A DNA stretch of 64,000 bases from Prauserella endophytica (GTDB lineage: Bacteria; Actinomycetota; Actinomycetes; Mycobacteriales; Pseudonocardiaceae), in the NCBI RefSeq assembly GCF_005146945.1, contig NZ_SWMS01000024.1, positions 36,962 through 100,961 of the forward strand, given 5' to 3'. The stretch's first letter is position 1; each line of letters opens with the position of its first letter. The notes under the pieces are model-generated. The model did no database searches, was not told the DNA's origin, and worked only from the letters and a program-made list of their open reading frames with translations. This document shows, in pieces, positions 16,276 to 25,106 of this stretch. Position numbers and translations under genes: made by a program.

Positions 16276-17013
16276 ATGACCGCGTTGTCGGAGTCCGGGC
16301 TCGTGCTGCCGAGGTACCGGCGGGATCCGGAGGGGACGCACCCGCCGCTCGACTCGCCGGACTACAAGTCGACCGGGTTGCGGCACCCCAAGCAGCCGCT
16401 CGTGCTGCTGCCGCACAAGCTCACCGAGATCACCGGGCCGCTGCTCGGCCCCGGCAGGCTGGGCGAACTCGACAACGACCTCACGAAGCAGCACCCCGAG
16501 GAGCCACAGGGCCAGCGGATCGTCGTGCACGGCCGCCTGCTCGACGGGGACGGGCGGCCCGTGCCCAACTCGCTCGTCGAGATCTGGCAGGCCAACGCGG
16601 GCGGCCGGTACAAGCACGTCTGGGACAACTGGCCGTGCCCGGTGGACCCCAATTTCGACGGCGTCGGCCGCACCATCACCGACAACGAGGGCCGCTACGA
16701 GTTCACCACCATCAAGCCCGGCGCCTACCCGTGGAAGAACCACGACAACGCCTGGCGGCCAGCGCACATCCACTTCTCGGTGTTCGGCACGGCGTTCACG
16801 CAGCGGCTGGTCACGCAGATGTACTTCCCGGACGATCCGCTGTTCTACCAGGACCCGATCTTCAACTCGGTGCCCGACGAGAAGGCGCGCAACCGCATGA
16901 TCTCCCGCTTCGACCTGAGCCGGACCGTGCCGGAGTGGGCGCTGGCGTTCGAGTTCGACATCGTGCTGCGGGGCAGGGAAGCCACGCCCTTCGAGGACGA
17001 GGAGGACGAGTGA
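16276..17013 (+). CDS. pcaH: Protocatechuate 3,4-dioxygenase beta subunit
   Basis: A 245-residue intradiol dioxygenase subunit that opens the protocatechuate ring with O2 to give 3-carboxy-cis,cis-muconate. All four non-haem Fe(III) ligands are present: Y112 (RYKH), Y151 (GAYPW), H164 and H166 (PAHIHF), with the spacing of the Pseudomonas enzyme. The ATG at 16276 follows AAGGAGG. It precedes pcaG, as usual for this alpha-beta heterodimer. Confidence 0.93.
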   Translation: MTALSESGLVLPRYRRDPEGTHPPLDSPDYKSTGLRHPKQPLVLLPHKLTEITGPLLGPGRLGELDNDLTKQHPEEPQGQRIVVHGRLLDGDGRPVPNSLVEIWQANAGGRYKHVWDNWPCPVDPNFDGVGRTITDNEGRYEFTTIKPGAYPWKNHDNAWRPAHIHFSVFGTAFTQRLVTQMYFPDDPLFYQDPIFNSVPDEKARNRMISRFDLSRTVPEWALAFEFDIVLRGREATPFEDEEDE

Positions 17014-17090
17014 GCGACGATTCTGGCCCTTCCGCTCGCGGAGTCCGACCGGGTGCGGGTGTCCCGCAGAGCACAGAGGAGGAGCACTGA
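17010..17090 (+). CDS. Possible 26-codon coupling ORF between pcaH and pcaG
   Basis: A short frame opens with GTG overlapping the pcaH stop (GTGA) and closes with TGA overlapping the pcaG ATG (TGATG). It bridges the 76-nt gap, so ribosomes could pass through it to reach pcaG. The peptide is Gly/Ser/Glu-rich with no recognisable fold, and GAGGAG for pcaG lies inside it. It may be only a chance open frame. Confidence 0.25.
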   Translation: MSDDSGPSARGVRPGAGVPQSTEEEH

Positions 17091-17620
17091 TGAGCACGCC
17101 TTCGCAGACGGTCGGACCGTACCTCTCGCTCGGCCTGCCCTGGGCGGACGGGCCCACGGTGGTGGAGGAGGGCACGCCTGGCGCGGTGTGGATCCGCGGT
17201 GTGGTCTACGACGGCGCGGGCACGCCGGTTCCCGACGGACTGATCGAGACATGGCAGGGCGACGCGCACGGCCGGTTCGACCACCCCGACGACCCGCGCG
17301 GCGCGCAGCCGGGCTTCCGCGGCTTCGGCCGCTGCCCGACCAACGACGACGGCGAGTACGGGATCCTCACCGTGGTGCCGGGCGCGCTGCCCGGCGAGGC
17401 GCCGCACATCAACGTGTCGGTGTTCGCGCGCGGGCTGCTGCACCGCGTCGTCACCCGCGTCTACTTCCCGGAGAACACCGAGGCCAACGCGGCCGACCCC
17501 GTGCTCGCGTCCGTGCCGGAGGAGCGCAGGGGCACGCTCGTCGCCCGCAGGAGCGAGGACGGCTACACGTTCGACGTGCGTTTGCAGGGCGAGGGCGAGA
17601 CAGTGTTCTTTGATGTCTGA
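17090..17620 (+). CDS. pcaG: Protocatechuate 3,4-dioxygenase alpha subunit
   Basis: A 176-residue subunit of the same fold as PcaH but without the iron ligands, as normal for the alpha chain. The N-terminal TPSQTVGPYLSLGL and the central PHINVSVFARGLLHRVVTRVYFP are diagnostic. It contributes part of the active-site pocket in the heterodimer. The ATG lies 7 nt after GAGGAG. Its last codons overlap the pcaB start in another frame. Confidence 0.93.
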   Translation: MSTPSQTVGPYLSLGLPWADGPTVVEEGTPGAVWIRGVVYDGAGTPVPDGLIETWQGDAHGRFDHPDDPRGAQPGFRGFGRCPTNDDGEYGILTVVPGALPGEAPHINVSVFARGLLHRVVTRVYFPENTEANAADPVLASVPEERRGTLVARRSEDGYTFDVRLQGEGETVFFDV

Positions 17621-18950
17621 GCTGTTCGACCCCGTCCTCGCCGCCGGCCCCGTGCGTGACGAGACCGGCGACGCCGCGTGGCTGAAGGGAATGCTGGACT
17701 TCGAGGCCGCACTGGCCTCCGCGCAGGCCGACGTCGGGCTCATCGGCCGCGAGCATGCCGACGCGATCGGTGCGGCCTGCCGTCCCGCGGACTACGACGT
17801 CGCGGAGCTGGGCAGGGCCGCCACCGGGATCGGCAACCCCGCCGGGCCGCTGGTCCGGGCGCTCACCGACCGCGTCGGCGGCGAGGCGGCCCGGCACGTG
17901 CACCGAGGGGCGACCAGCCAGGACGTGGTGGACACCGCGGCCATGCTGGTCGCCACGCGCGCGCTCGCGCCGCTGCTCGCGGACCTCGGCGCGTGCGCCG
18001 ACGCTGCGGCCCGGCTGGCGGAGGAGCACGCGACGACCATCCAAGTGGGACGGACGTTGCTGCAGCACGCGACGCCGGTGACGTTCGGGCTCACCGCGGC
18101 GGGCTGGCTCACCGCCCTCGGCAACGCGGGCGAGCGGCTGGCCGCGCTGCGGCTGCCCGCCCAGCTCGGCGGCGCGACGGGCACGCTCGCCTCGCTCGGT
18201 GACCACGGGCCGGCCGTGCTCACCGCGCTGAGCGCGCGGCTCGGCCTCGCCGAACCGGTGCTGCCGTGGCACACCGACCGCACGCCCGTCGCCGAGCTGG
18301 CCGGTGCGCTGGGGGAGACGGCCGGTGCGGTGGCTGGGATCGCGAGGGCCATCGTGCTGCTCGCGCAGACCGATGTCGGGGAGGTGCACGAGCAGGGCCC
18401 GCCCGGCAGCGGCGGCTCGTCGACCATGCCCCACAAGCGCAACCCCGTGGCGGCGGTGTCGGCGCTCGCCTCGGCCAAGCAGGCCCCGGGGCTGGTCGCC
18501 GACCTGCTCGCGGCGATGGAGCAGGAACACCAGCGCGCCGCCGGGGCGTGGCATGCCGAGTGGCGACCGCTCACGGAACTGTTGCGCACCACCGGTTCCG
18601 CGATCCACTGGCTGCGCACGAGCCTCGGCAGGCTGCATGTCGACGCCGGGGCGATGCGGGCGAACCTGGACCGCAGCGGAGGAGTGTTGCTCGCCGAGCG
18701 TGTCACCACGGAGCTGGCCGCCGGGACAGGCCGCCTCGCCGCGCACGACGCCGTCACCGCGTGCTGCCGGCGCGCGCTCGCGGGCGAGGGCGAGCTGGCC
18801 GGCCTGCTCGCGGAGGATCCGCTGGTGGGCGGGCGGCTCTCCCGGGAACGCATCGCGGAGCTGCTCGATCCGTCGGGTTACCTTGGCAGCGCCGGAGTGT
18901 TCGTGGAGCGCGCGCTGGCCGCGCATCGGGAGCGGAAGGAGAGGTCGTGA
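17613..18950 (+). CDS. pcaB: 3-carboxy-cis,cis-muconate cycloisomerase
   Basis: A 445-residue member of the fumarase/aspartase superfamily that lactonises 3-carboxymuconate to gamma-carboxymuconolactone. Superfamily motifs are HRGATSQDVVDTA (about residues 97-109), QVGRTLLQHATPVTFG and the signature GSSTMPHKRNPV near residue 270. The ATG at 17613 overlaps the end of pcaG by 8 nt; a TTG one codon earlier is also in frame. It overlaps pcaD by 4 nt. Confidence 0.92.
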   Translation: MSELFDPVLAAGPVRDETGDAAWLKGMLDFEAALASAQADVGLIGREHADAIGAACRPADYDVAELGRAATGIGNPAGPLVRALTDRVGGEAARHVHRGATSQDVVDTAAMLVATRALAPLLADLGACADAAARLAEEHATTIQVGRTLLQHATPVTFGLTAAGWLTALGNAGERLAALRLPAQLGGATGTLASLGDHGPAVLTALSARLGLAEPVLPWHTDRTPVAELAGALGETAGAVAGIARAIVLLAQTDVGEVHEQGPPGSGGSSTMPHKRNPVAAVSALASAKQAPGLVADLLAAMEQEHQRAAGAWHAEWRPLTELLRTTGSAIHWLRTSLGRLHVDAGAMRANLDRSGGVLLAERVTTELAAGTGRLAAHDAVTACCRRALAGEGELAGLLAEDPLVGGRLSRERIAELLDPSGYLGSAGVFVERALAAHRERKERS

Positions 18951-19717
18951 AGGTCAACCATGTGGTCGAGGGCCCGCCCGACGGTGACGTCGTGGTTCTG
19001 TCCGGTTCGATCGGCAGCAACCTCAGCATGTGGGACCCGCAGATCGGCCCGTTGACGGCGGCCGGGTACCGCGTGGTGCGCTACGACCAGCGTGGGCACG
19101 GCCGCACGCCCGTTCCGGATCACCCCGCCATGCTCGACGAGCTGGGCGGTGACGTCGTGGAGCTGCTCGACACCCTCGGCGTGGAGCGCGCGCATTTCGT
19201 GGGGCTCTCGCTCGGGGGCATGACGGGCATGTGGCTCGGCGTGCACGCGCCGGAGCGGATCGGCGGGCTCGTGCTGTGCTGCACGTCGGCCAAGCTCGGC
19301 ACCCCGGAGATGTGGGAGCAGCGGGCGAAGGACGCGCGCACGCAGGGCATGGAGGCGATCGCCGACGGCAGCATCGGCCGCTGGTTCACCGCCGACTGGC
19401 TCGTCGCGCACCCCGATCTCGGCCGCGAGTACCACCACATGACCGCGGCGACCCCGGCCGCGGGCTACGCGGCGTGCTGCCACGCGATCGCTTCGATGGA
19501 CCTGGTGGCCGACCTGCCGAGGATCGCGGCGCCCACGCTCGTGATCGCGGGCGCGGACGACCCGGCGACGCCGCCGCAGGAGCACGGCGCGGTGATCGCC
19601 AAGGGCATCCCCGGCGCGCGGCTGGAGGTCGTGGAGCAGGCCGCGCACCTCGGCAACGTCGAGCAGCCGGAGCGTTTCTCCGAGCTGATCACCGGGCATC
19701 TGAAGGAGGTGCGATGA
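18947..19717 (+). CDS. pcaD: 3-oxoadipate enol-lactonase
   Basis: A 256-residue alpha/beta hydrolase that opens 3-oxoadipate enol-lactone. The nucleophile elbow is GLSLGGM with Ser at about residue 87; the later acid lies in AGADDPATP and the His in EQAAHLGNVEQP. In many actinobacteria pcaD and pcaC are one fused gene (pcaL). Here they are separate, with an ATGA overlap at 19714-19717. GTG 18947 overlaps the pcaB stop. Confidence 0.9.
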   Translation: MKVNHVVEGPPDGDVVVLSGSIGSNLSMWDPQIGPLTAAGYRVVRYDQRGHGRTPVPDHPAMLDELGGDVVELLDTLGVERAHFVGLSLGGMTGMWLGVHAPERIGGLVLCCTSAKLGTPEMWEQRAKDARTQGMEAIADGSIGRWFTADWLVAHPDLGREYHHMTAATPAAGYAACCHAIASMDLVADLPRIAAPTLVIAGADDPATPPQEHGAVIAKGIPGARLEVVEQAAHLGNVEQPERFSELITGHLKEVR

Positions 19718-20094
19718 GCGGCGAGGCCTACTCCGAGGGCATGAAGGTGCGCCGCGAGGTGCTCGGCGACGAGCACGTCGACCGCGCCGTGGCGAACACG
19801 ACCGAGTTCACCAAGCCCTTCCAGGACTACATCACACGCGCGGCGTGGGGCTCGGTCTGGACGCGCGACGGTCTGGACCGCAAGACCCGCAGCTGCATCA
19901 CCCTCGCCGTGCTCACCGCGCTGCACTGCCACGGCGAGATCGCCATGCACGTGCGGGCCGCGATCGGCAACGGGCTGACCCCGGAGGAGATCTCCGAGGT
20001 GCTGCTCCACACGGGTGTCTACGCGGGTGTGCCCGCGGCCAACGAGGCCTACCAGATCGCGTCGCGCACGCTGGCCGAGATGGGTGAGCCTTAA
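19714..20094 (+). CDS. pcaC: 4-carboxymuconolactone decarboxylase
   Basis: A 126-residue AhpD-like all-helical enzyme. The motif ALHCHGEIAMHVRAAIGNGLTPEEISEVLLHTGVYAGVPAA is characteristic, with a cysteine (C70 region) and histidines in the active-site helix. It decarboxylates gamma-carboxymuconolactone to the enol-lactone used by PcaD. It is translationally coupled to pcaD and ends 9 nt before pcaR. Confidence 0.92.
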   Translation: MSGEAYSEGMKVRREVLGDEHVDRAVANTTEFTKPFQDYITRAAWGSVWTRDGLDRKTRSCITLAVLTALHCHGEIAMHVRAAIGNGLTPEEISEVLLHTGVYAGVPAANEAYQIASRTLAEMGEP

Positions 20095-20103
20095 AGTCAC
20101 GTC

Positions 20104-20898
20104 ATGGAAGAGGAAGCCACTCGCGGCGCGCACCACGTGCAGTCGCTGGAGCGCGGGCTCGCGGTCATCAAGGCGTTCGACGCGGGCTCGCCGACACTGA
20201 CGCTCAGCGACGTCGCCAAGGTCACCGGGCTCACGCGCGCGGCGGCGCGGCGGTTCCTGCTGACGCTCGTGGATCTCGGCTACGTGCGCACCGACGGCAA
20301 GTACTTCTCGCTGACGGCCCGCGTGCTCGAGCTCGGCTATGCCTTCCTGTCGAGCCTGTCGCTGCCGGAGGTGGCGCGGCCTCACCTGGAACGGCTCTCC
20401 GCGGAGGTCCACGAGTCGAGCTCCGTGTCCGTGCTGGAGGGAACCGACATCGTCTACGTGGCCCGCGTCGCGGTCTCGCGGATCATGGCGGTGACGATCA
20501 ACGTCGGCACCCGGTTCCCCGCGCACGCGACGTCGATGGGGCACGTGCTGCTCGCCGGGCTGCCGAAGTCCGAACTGGACGAGTACCTGGAACGGGCGTC
20601 GTTCGAGCGGCTCACGTCGCACACGATCGTCTCGGCCGACGCGCTGCGGGCGGAGCTGGACACCGTGCGCGCCAACGGTTACGCGGTCGTGGACCAGGAG
20701 CTGGAGGAGGGGTTGCGCTCCGTCGCGGCGCCCATTCACGGCGCGGACGGCTCGGTGGTGGCGGCGGTCAACCTCTCCACCCACGCGAGCCGCAACACGC
20801 CCGAGTCGGTGCGCGGCGAGCTGCTGCCCGCGCTGCTCGCCGCGGCGAAGCGGATCGAGGCGGACCTGGCGATGACTTCGTCGGCGCGCGTGTCGTGA
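20104..20898 (+). CDS. pcaR: IclR-family regulator of the pca operon
   Basis: A 264-residue regulator with an N-terminal winged helix (LTLSDVAKVTGLTRAAARRFLLTLVDLGYV, about 31-60) and a C-terminal effector domain (ARPHLERLSAEVHESSSVSVLEGTDIVYVARV, then RSVAAPIHGADGSVVAAVNLS). It groups with PcaR/PcaU-type IclR proteins that sense protocatechuate or beta-ketoadipate. The gene lies in the operon it probably controls, and the palindrome at 13445-13459 is its likely site. Whether it activates or represses is not shown by sequence; overlap with the -10 box suggests repression. Confidence 0.88.
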   Translation: MEEEATRGAHHVQSLERGLAVIKAFDAGSPTLTLSDVAKVTGLTRAAARRFLLTLVDLGYVRTDGKYFSLTARVLELGYAFLSSLSLPEVARPHLERLSAEVHESSSVSVLEGTDIVYVARVAVSRIMAVTINVGTRFPAHATSMGHVLLAGLPKSELDEYLERASFERLTSHTIVSADALRAELDTVRANGYAVVDQELEEGLRSVAAPIHGADGSVVAAVNLSTHASRNTPESVRGELLPALLAAAKRIEADLAMTSSARVS

Positions 20899-21467
20899 GC
20901 GTCGCGGGCGTGCTCCTCGCGGCCGGGGCCGGCAGGCGGTTCGGCAAGCCGAAGGCGCTGGCCGAACTCGAAGGCGAGGCGCTGGTGACGCGTGCCGTGC
21001 GCGTGCTCGCCGAAGGCGGCTGCGACCCCGTGCTGGTGGTGCTCGGCGCCCGGGCCGACGAGGCGCGCGCCCACGTGCCGCGGCACGTGCGCACGGTCGT
21101 CGCGACCGACTGGGCGGAGGGCATGGGTGCGTCGCTCCGTGCCGGGCTGACCGCGCTGGCCGATCTCGACCCCACGCCGGACGCGGCGCTCGTGCACCTG
21201 GTGGACCTGCCGTGGGCGGGCGCCGACGTGATCGCGAGGCTGGCCGCGCTCGGGACACCGGAGGCCGTCGCGCGAGCGGCGTACGACGGCGTGCCCGGCC
21301 ACCCCGTGCTCTTCGGCAGGCGCTGGTGGGCGGACGTCGCGGCGCAGGCGAGCGGCGACCGGGGTGCCCGCGGCTGGCTTGCGGACCGCGCGGACGTGCG
21401 CCTGGTGGAGTGCGCCGATCTCGGCAGCGGAACCGACGTGGACACCCCTGGCCACGGAGTCGGTTAG
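20895..21467 (+). CDS. MobA/MocA-like nucleotidyltransferase (molybdenum cofactor cytidylyltransferase type)
   Basis: A 190-residue NTP-transferase with the N-terminal signature VAGVLLAAGAGRRFGKPKAL and a metal-binding LVDLPWAGADV. MocA proteins attach CMP to molybdopterin to make the dinucleotide cofactor of CODH and xanthine-dehydrogenase-type enzymes. GTG 20895 overlaps the pcaR stop, so it is transcribed with pca, yet its natural partners are the molybdenum hydroxylase genes that follow from 21.6 kb. Confidence 0.8.
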   Translation: MSVAGVLLAAGAGRRFGKPKALAELEGEALVTRAVRVLAEGGCDPVLVVLGARADEARAHVPRHVRTVVATDWAEGMGASLRAGLTALADLDPTPDAALVHLVDLPWAGADVIARLAALGTPEAVARAAYDGVPGHPVLFGRRWWADVAAQASGDRGARGWLADRADVRLVECADLGSGTDVDTPGHGVG

Positions 21468-21483
21468 CCCGGTCGCCCCGGCT

Positions 21484-21536
21484 GCAGTGAAGGCCACCTT
21501 CACTGCGCTGAACGCAGTGAAGGTGGCCTTCACTGC
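21484..21536. repeat. Compact double palindrome, copy C
   Basis: Two complete palindromes with arms GCAGTGAAGG/CCTTCACTGC at 21484-21506 and 21514-21536 are separated by only 7 nt. They are reverse complements of each other, and the core of the longer copies is absent. The element begins 17 nt after a stop codon and separates the pca transcript from the CODH-like genes, so it may terminate transcription. Confidence 0.85.
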
Positions 21537-21605
21537 GGACGCGACCCGGCCCGGGCGGCCGGTGAGTTCCGTGCATCAGGTGAGATCCATCTAGGCTCTG
21601 CAGAT

Positions 21606-22496
21606 GTGACAGACGACAGCACCGCAGCGGTCGGCTCACCGGACGAACTGGCGAAGCTGCTCGAAGGCATCGGTTACCTCGCCGACGAGGGCGTGGCGAC
21701 CGCCGCGTTCCTGGCACTGCGGATGCGCAGGCCGTTGTTCTGCGAGGGCGAGCCGGGCACCGGCAAGACGTCTCTGGCCGTCGCCCTCGCCGAGAGCCTC
21801 GGCCTGCCGCTCATCCGCCTGCAGTGCCACGAGGGCATCGACGCCGCGCAAGCGCTCTACGAATGGGACTTCCCCCGCCAGCTGCTGCACCTGCGCGCGC
21901 TGGAGGCGGCCGAGGGCGGGCGGCTCGACGTGGACGTGGCGGAGCAGTCGCTGTACACCGAGCGGTTCCTGCTGGCCAGGCCGTTGCTGCGCGCGCTGCA
22001 GTCCGCGCCGTGCGTGCTGCTCGTCGACGAGATCGACCGCGCCGACGACGAGTTCGAGGCGTTCCTGCTGCAGCTGCTCGACGAGAACACGGTGACGATC
22101 CCCGAGTACGGCGAGGTCCGCGCCGTCGTGCCGCCGCTGGTGGTGCTCACGTCGAATCGCACACGTGAGGTGCACGACGCGCTCAAGCGCCGCTGCCTCT
22201 ACCACTGGCTGGAGCACCCCGGCCTTTCGCGGGAGATCGCGATCCTGCGCAGCCGCATCCCCGGCATCGGCGAGCGGCTGTCCGAGCAGGTCGCCGAGGC
22301 GGTGCAACGGCTGCGCACGATGGAGCTGCTCAAGCCGCCCGGCGTGGCCGAGGCGCTCGACTGGGCCCGCGCGCTGTTGTCTCTCGACCGTGACGAGCTC
22401 GACGCCGCGTCCGCCGCCGCGACACTGGGCGCCGTGCTCAAGTACAGCGAGGACCTCGACCGCGTGCGCGCCCGTTTGGACGCATTGCTGGCGTAG
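21606..22496 (+). CDS. MoxR-family AAA+ ATPase (CoxD-like)
   Basis: A 296-residue AAA+ ATPase with Walker A GEPGTGKT (48-55), Walker B LLVDEID (138-144) and the MoxR segment VLTSNRTREVHDALKRRC. CoxD-type ATPases work with a VWA protein (CoxE) to mature the active site of CODH-type molybdenum enzymes. Both partners occur here, 1.5 kb apart. GTG 21606 is the start. The downstream gene is a secreted hydrolase that does not belong to the usual set. Confidence 0.87.
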   Translation: MTDDSTAAVGSPDELAKLLEGIGYLADEGVATAAFLALRMRRPLFCEGEPGTGKTSLAVALAESLGLPLIRLQCHEGIDAAQALYEWDFPRQLLHLRALEAAEGGRLDVDVAEQSLYTERFLLARPLLRALQSAPCVLLVDEIDRADDEFEAFLLQLLDENTVTIPEYGEVRAVVPPLVVLTSNRTREVHDALKRRCLYHWLEHPGLSREIAILRSRIPGIGERLSEQVAEAVQRLRTMELLKPPGVAEALDWARALLSLDRDELDAASAAATLGAVLKYSEDLDRVRARLDALLA

Positions 22497-22566
22497 GTGT
22501 CGAAGTCTCGTCCTCCGCTCCGATTGATTCCCGGAAGGAACGTTCGGACACAGAGAGGACGAACCG

Positions 22567-23952
22567 ATGCGAAGACTCTGGGGAGCGCTCGCGGCCGTGC
22601 TGGCCGTGCTGCTCGCCGTACCGGCGACCACGGCCGCGAGTGAACAGCCGCACCGCAGCCACCACGGCTGGATCAACGGGGCGGAGTACCGCGTCGAGGT
22701 GCCGCACCGCTGGAACGGCACGCTCGTGCTGTACAGCCACGGCTACCTGCCGCCCGGACTCGAACTCCCGCCCGGCGTCGCGCTGTCGGCCGTGCCCGCG
22801 ACCGAGCAGTGGCTGCTGGACCACGGCTACGCGCTCGCGGCGTCCGACTTCCGCGGCCGGGTCGGGTTCGCCGTCGAGGAGGCGCTGGAGGACCAGATCG
22901 CCGTGCTCGACTGGTTCGAGGCAAACGTCGGCACGCCGCGCACCACGGTGTCGAGCGGCATGTCGATGGGCGGCGGCATCGCGACGGTGCTGGCCGAGCG
23001 CAACCCGCACCGCATCGACGGCGTGCTGAGCCAGTGTGCCGAGTACGACTTCACGGGCACCTGGAACACCGCGCTCGACATCGGCTTCGTCGTGCGGGAG
23101 CTGCTCGCGCCCGACGCGGGCATCGAACTGGTGGAGGCCGCCGACCCGCAGCGCAGCACGGACCTGCTCATCGCCACCGTCAACGACGCGCTCACCACGC
23201 CGGAGGGCCGCGCGAAGCTCGCGCTCGCCGGCGCGCTGGGCAACATCCCGCCGTGGTACTCCTCGCACGACCCCGAGCCCGCTGAGCTCGTCGAGCGGAT
23301 CACCCAGCAGGCCGGCTGGACCAGGGACGCGTACTCCTGGGGCATCGGGCCGAACGGCCGCGCCGACCTGGAGCCCCGCGCTGGCGGCAACCCGTCGTGG
23401 AACACCGGCATCGACTACTCGCGCCAGTTCGCCCGCTCCGCCTACGCCGACCTGGCCAGGAAGGCATACCGGGCCGCGGGGCTCGATCTCCGTGCCGACC
23501 TCGCCCGACTCGACGCGGCCCCGCGCATCGCGGCGGATCCTGGCGCCCGTGCGTGGCTGACCGGCCTCAACCCGAAGGGCACCACCCCGGCACCCGTGCT
23601 CACCACGCACACCATCGGTGACGGCGGCGCGATCACCGATCAGGCACGCTGGTACGCCGAGCAGGTGCGCCGCTTCGGCGACCCCGGAGACCTGCGCCAG
23701 CTCTATCTCGACCGGGGCGGGCACTGCTCCTTCAGCGCCGCCGACGAGATCGTGGCCCTGCGGTCGCTGTTGCGCCGCGTCGAGTCCGGGCACTGGCCGG
23801 ACCTGCGGCCGCGGGAGCTGAACCGCGCGGTCGCCGGGTTCCCCGCCGAGCCGTACCAGCAGGTGTTCGACCTGGTCAGCCAGGAGGCACGGGTGATGCC
23901 GCCCGGATTCGCGCACTTCCTGCCGCCCCGGTTCCTGCGGCCCTCGGCCTGA
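22567..23952 (+). CDS. Secreted alpha/beta hydrolase
   Basis: A 461-residue exported protein with a clear signal peptide (RR, then a hydrophobic core, cleavage after about residue 24, ATTAAS). The fold is alpha/beta hydrolase: LVLYSHGYLPPG, the nucleophile elbow SSGMSMGGGI with Ser at about residue 138, and GGHCSF holding the likely catalytic histidine. The substrate is unknown; esterase and peptidase relatives share this layout. It stands between coxD- and coxE-like genes with 70 and 26 nt gaps, an unexpected place for an extracellular enzyme. Confidence 0.8.
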   Translation: MRRLWGALAAVLAVLLAVPATTAASEQPHRSHHGWINGAEYRVEVPHRWNGTLVLYSHGYLPPGLELPPGVALSAVPATEQWLLDHGYALAASDFRGRVGFAVEEALEDQIAVLDWFEANVGTPRTTVSSGMSMGGGIATVLAERNPHRIDGVLSQCAEYDFTGTWNTALDIGFVVRELLAPDAGIELVEAADPQRSTDLLIATVNDALTTPEGRAKLALAGALGNIPPWYSSHDPEPAELVERITQQAGWTRDAYSWGIGPNGRADLEPRAGGNPSWNTGIDYSRQFARSAYADLARKAYRAAGLDLRADLARLDAAPRIAADPGARAWLTGLNPKGTTPAPVLTTHTIGDGGAITDQARWYAEQVRRFGDPGDLRQLYLDRGGHCSFSAADEIVALRSLLRRVESGHWPDLRPRELNRAVAGFPAEPYQQVFDLVSQEARVMPPGFAHFLPPRFLRPSA

Positions 23953-23978
23953 CGACCTGGAGCGGAATCCAGGGCACA

Positions 23979-25106
23979 ATGGCGGGTATGGGCACACCGG
24001 TGACCGTTGACCCGCTGCCCGGCCTCGTCGGCTTCGCCGCCGTGTTGCGCGAGGCCGGGCTGCCCTGCGACGCCCACCGGGTCCAGGCATATCTCTCCGC
24101 CGTCGAACGCCTCGACGCGAGCGATGCGGCGCAGGTCTACTGGGCGGGCAGGCTCACACTGTGCGCCGATCCCGACGACCTGCCGCGCTACGACGAGGCG
24201 TTCGACGCGTGGTTCAACGCCGCGCCGCCGCTGCGCGAGCGGGCGTCCGTGCCGCGGCCGCAGCGGGCGACCATCGCCGCGCTGGTCGCCCGCGAGCAGG
24301 GCGACGGCGAGGGCGGCGAGGTGGGCGAGCAGCTGGCCGTGGCCGCCAGCGACGCCGAGGTGCTGCGCGAACGCGACCTGGGCGAGCTGACGGCGGCCGA
24401 GCGCAGGCACCTCCGGGAGCTGATGAGCACGCTGCGGCCCGTGCTGCCGTCCCGATCGTCGCTGCGTTACCGGCCCGCCCGCCGGGGACGGCTCGACCCC
24501 GGCCGCACGCTGCGCGCGATGCTCGCCGACGGCGGCGAGACCGGCAGGCTCGCCTACGCGCGGCACGGTCCGCGCCCGCGCAGGCTGGTCCTGCTGATCG
24601 ACGTGTCGGGCTCGATGAAGCCCTACGCCGACTCGCTGCTGCGCTTCGCCCACGTCGTGGTGCGCGCCGCGCCCGCGCGCGTCGAGGTGTTCACGCTGGG
24701 CACGCGACTGACGCGGGTGTCGCGGCAGCTGCGCCAGCGCGATCCCGAGCGGGCGATGCTCTCGGCGGCACAGGCCGTCGCCGACTTCGCGGGCGGCACG
24801 AGGCTCGGCGAGACCCTGCGCGGCTTCCTGGACCGCTGGGGCCAGCGAGGGCTCGCCCGGCGGGCCGTGGTGGTGCTGTTCTCCGACGGCTGGGAACGCG
24901 GCGACGTGTCGCTGCTGGGGGAGCAGGCCGCGCGGCTGCGCAGGCTCGCCCACCGGGTGTTCTGGGTGAACCCGCACGCGGGTCACGAGGGTTACGCTCC
25001 GGTGCAGTCTGGGATCGCCGCCGCGCTCCCGCACGTGGACCGGTTGCTGGCAGGCCACAGCCTCGCCACGTTGGAACGACTTCTCCGGGAGATCCGAGAT
25101 GCATGA
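23979..25106 (+). CDS. VWA domain protein (CoxE-like)
   Basis: A 375-residue protein with an N-terminal helical region (including EQGDGEGGEVGEQL) and a C-terminal von Willebrand A domain whose MIDAS motif is DVSGS at 208-212. CoxE acts with the MoxR ATPase CoxD in inserting the sulfur/metal centre of molybdenum hydroxylases. Two ATGs (23979 and 23988) are possible. The gene overlaps xdhC by 8 nt. Confidence 0.85.
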   Translation: MAGMGTPVTVDPLPGLVGFAAVLREAGLPCDAHRVQAYLSAVERLDASDAAQVYWAGRLTLCADPDDLPRYDEAFDAWFNAAPPLRERASVPRPQRATIAALVAREQGDGEGGEVGEQLAVAASDAEVLRERDLGELTAAERRHLRELMSTLRPVLPSRSSLRYRPARRGRLDPGRTLRAMLADGGETGRLAYARHGPRPRRLVLLIDVSGSMKPYADSLLRFAHVVVRAAPARVEVFTLGTRLTRVSRQLRQRDPERAMLSAAQAVADFAGGTRLGETLRGFLDRWGQRGLARRAVVVLFSDGWERGDVSLLGEQAARLRRLAHRVFWVNPHAGHEGYAPVQSGIAAALPHVDRLLAGHSLATLERLLREIRDA

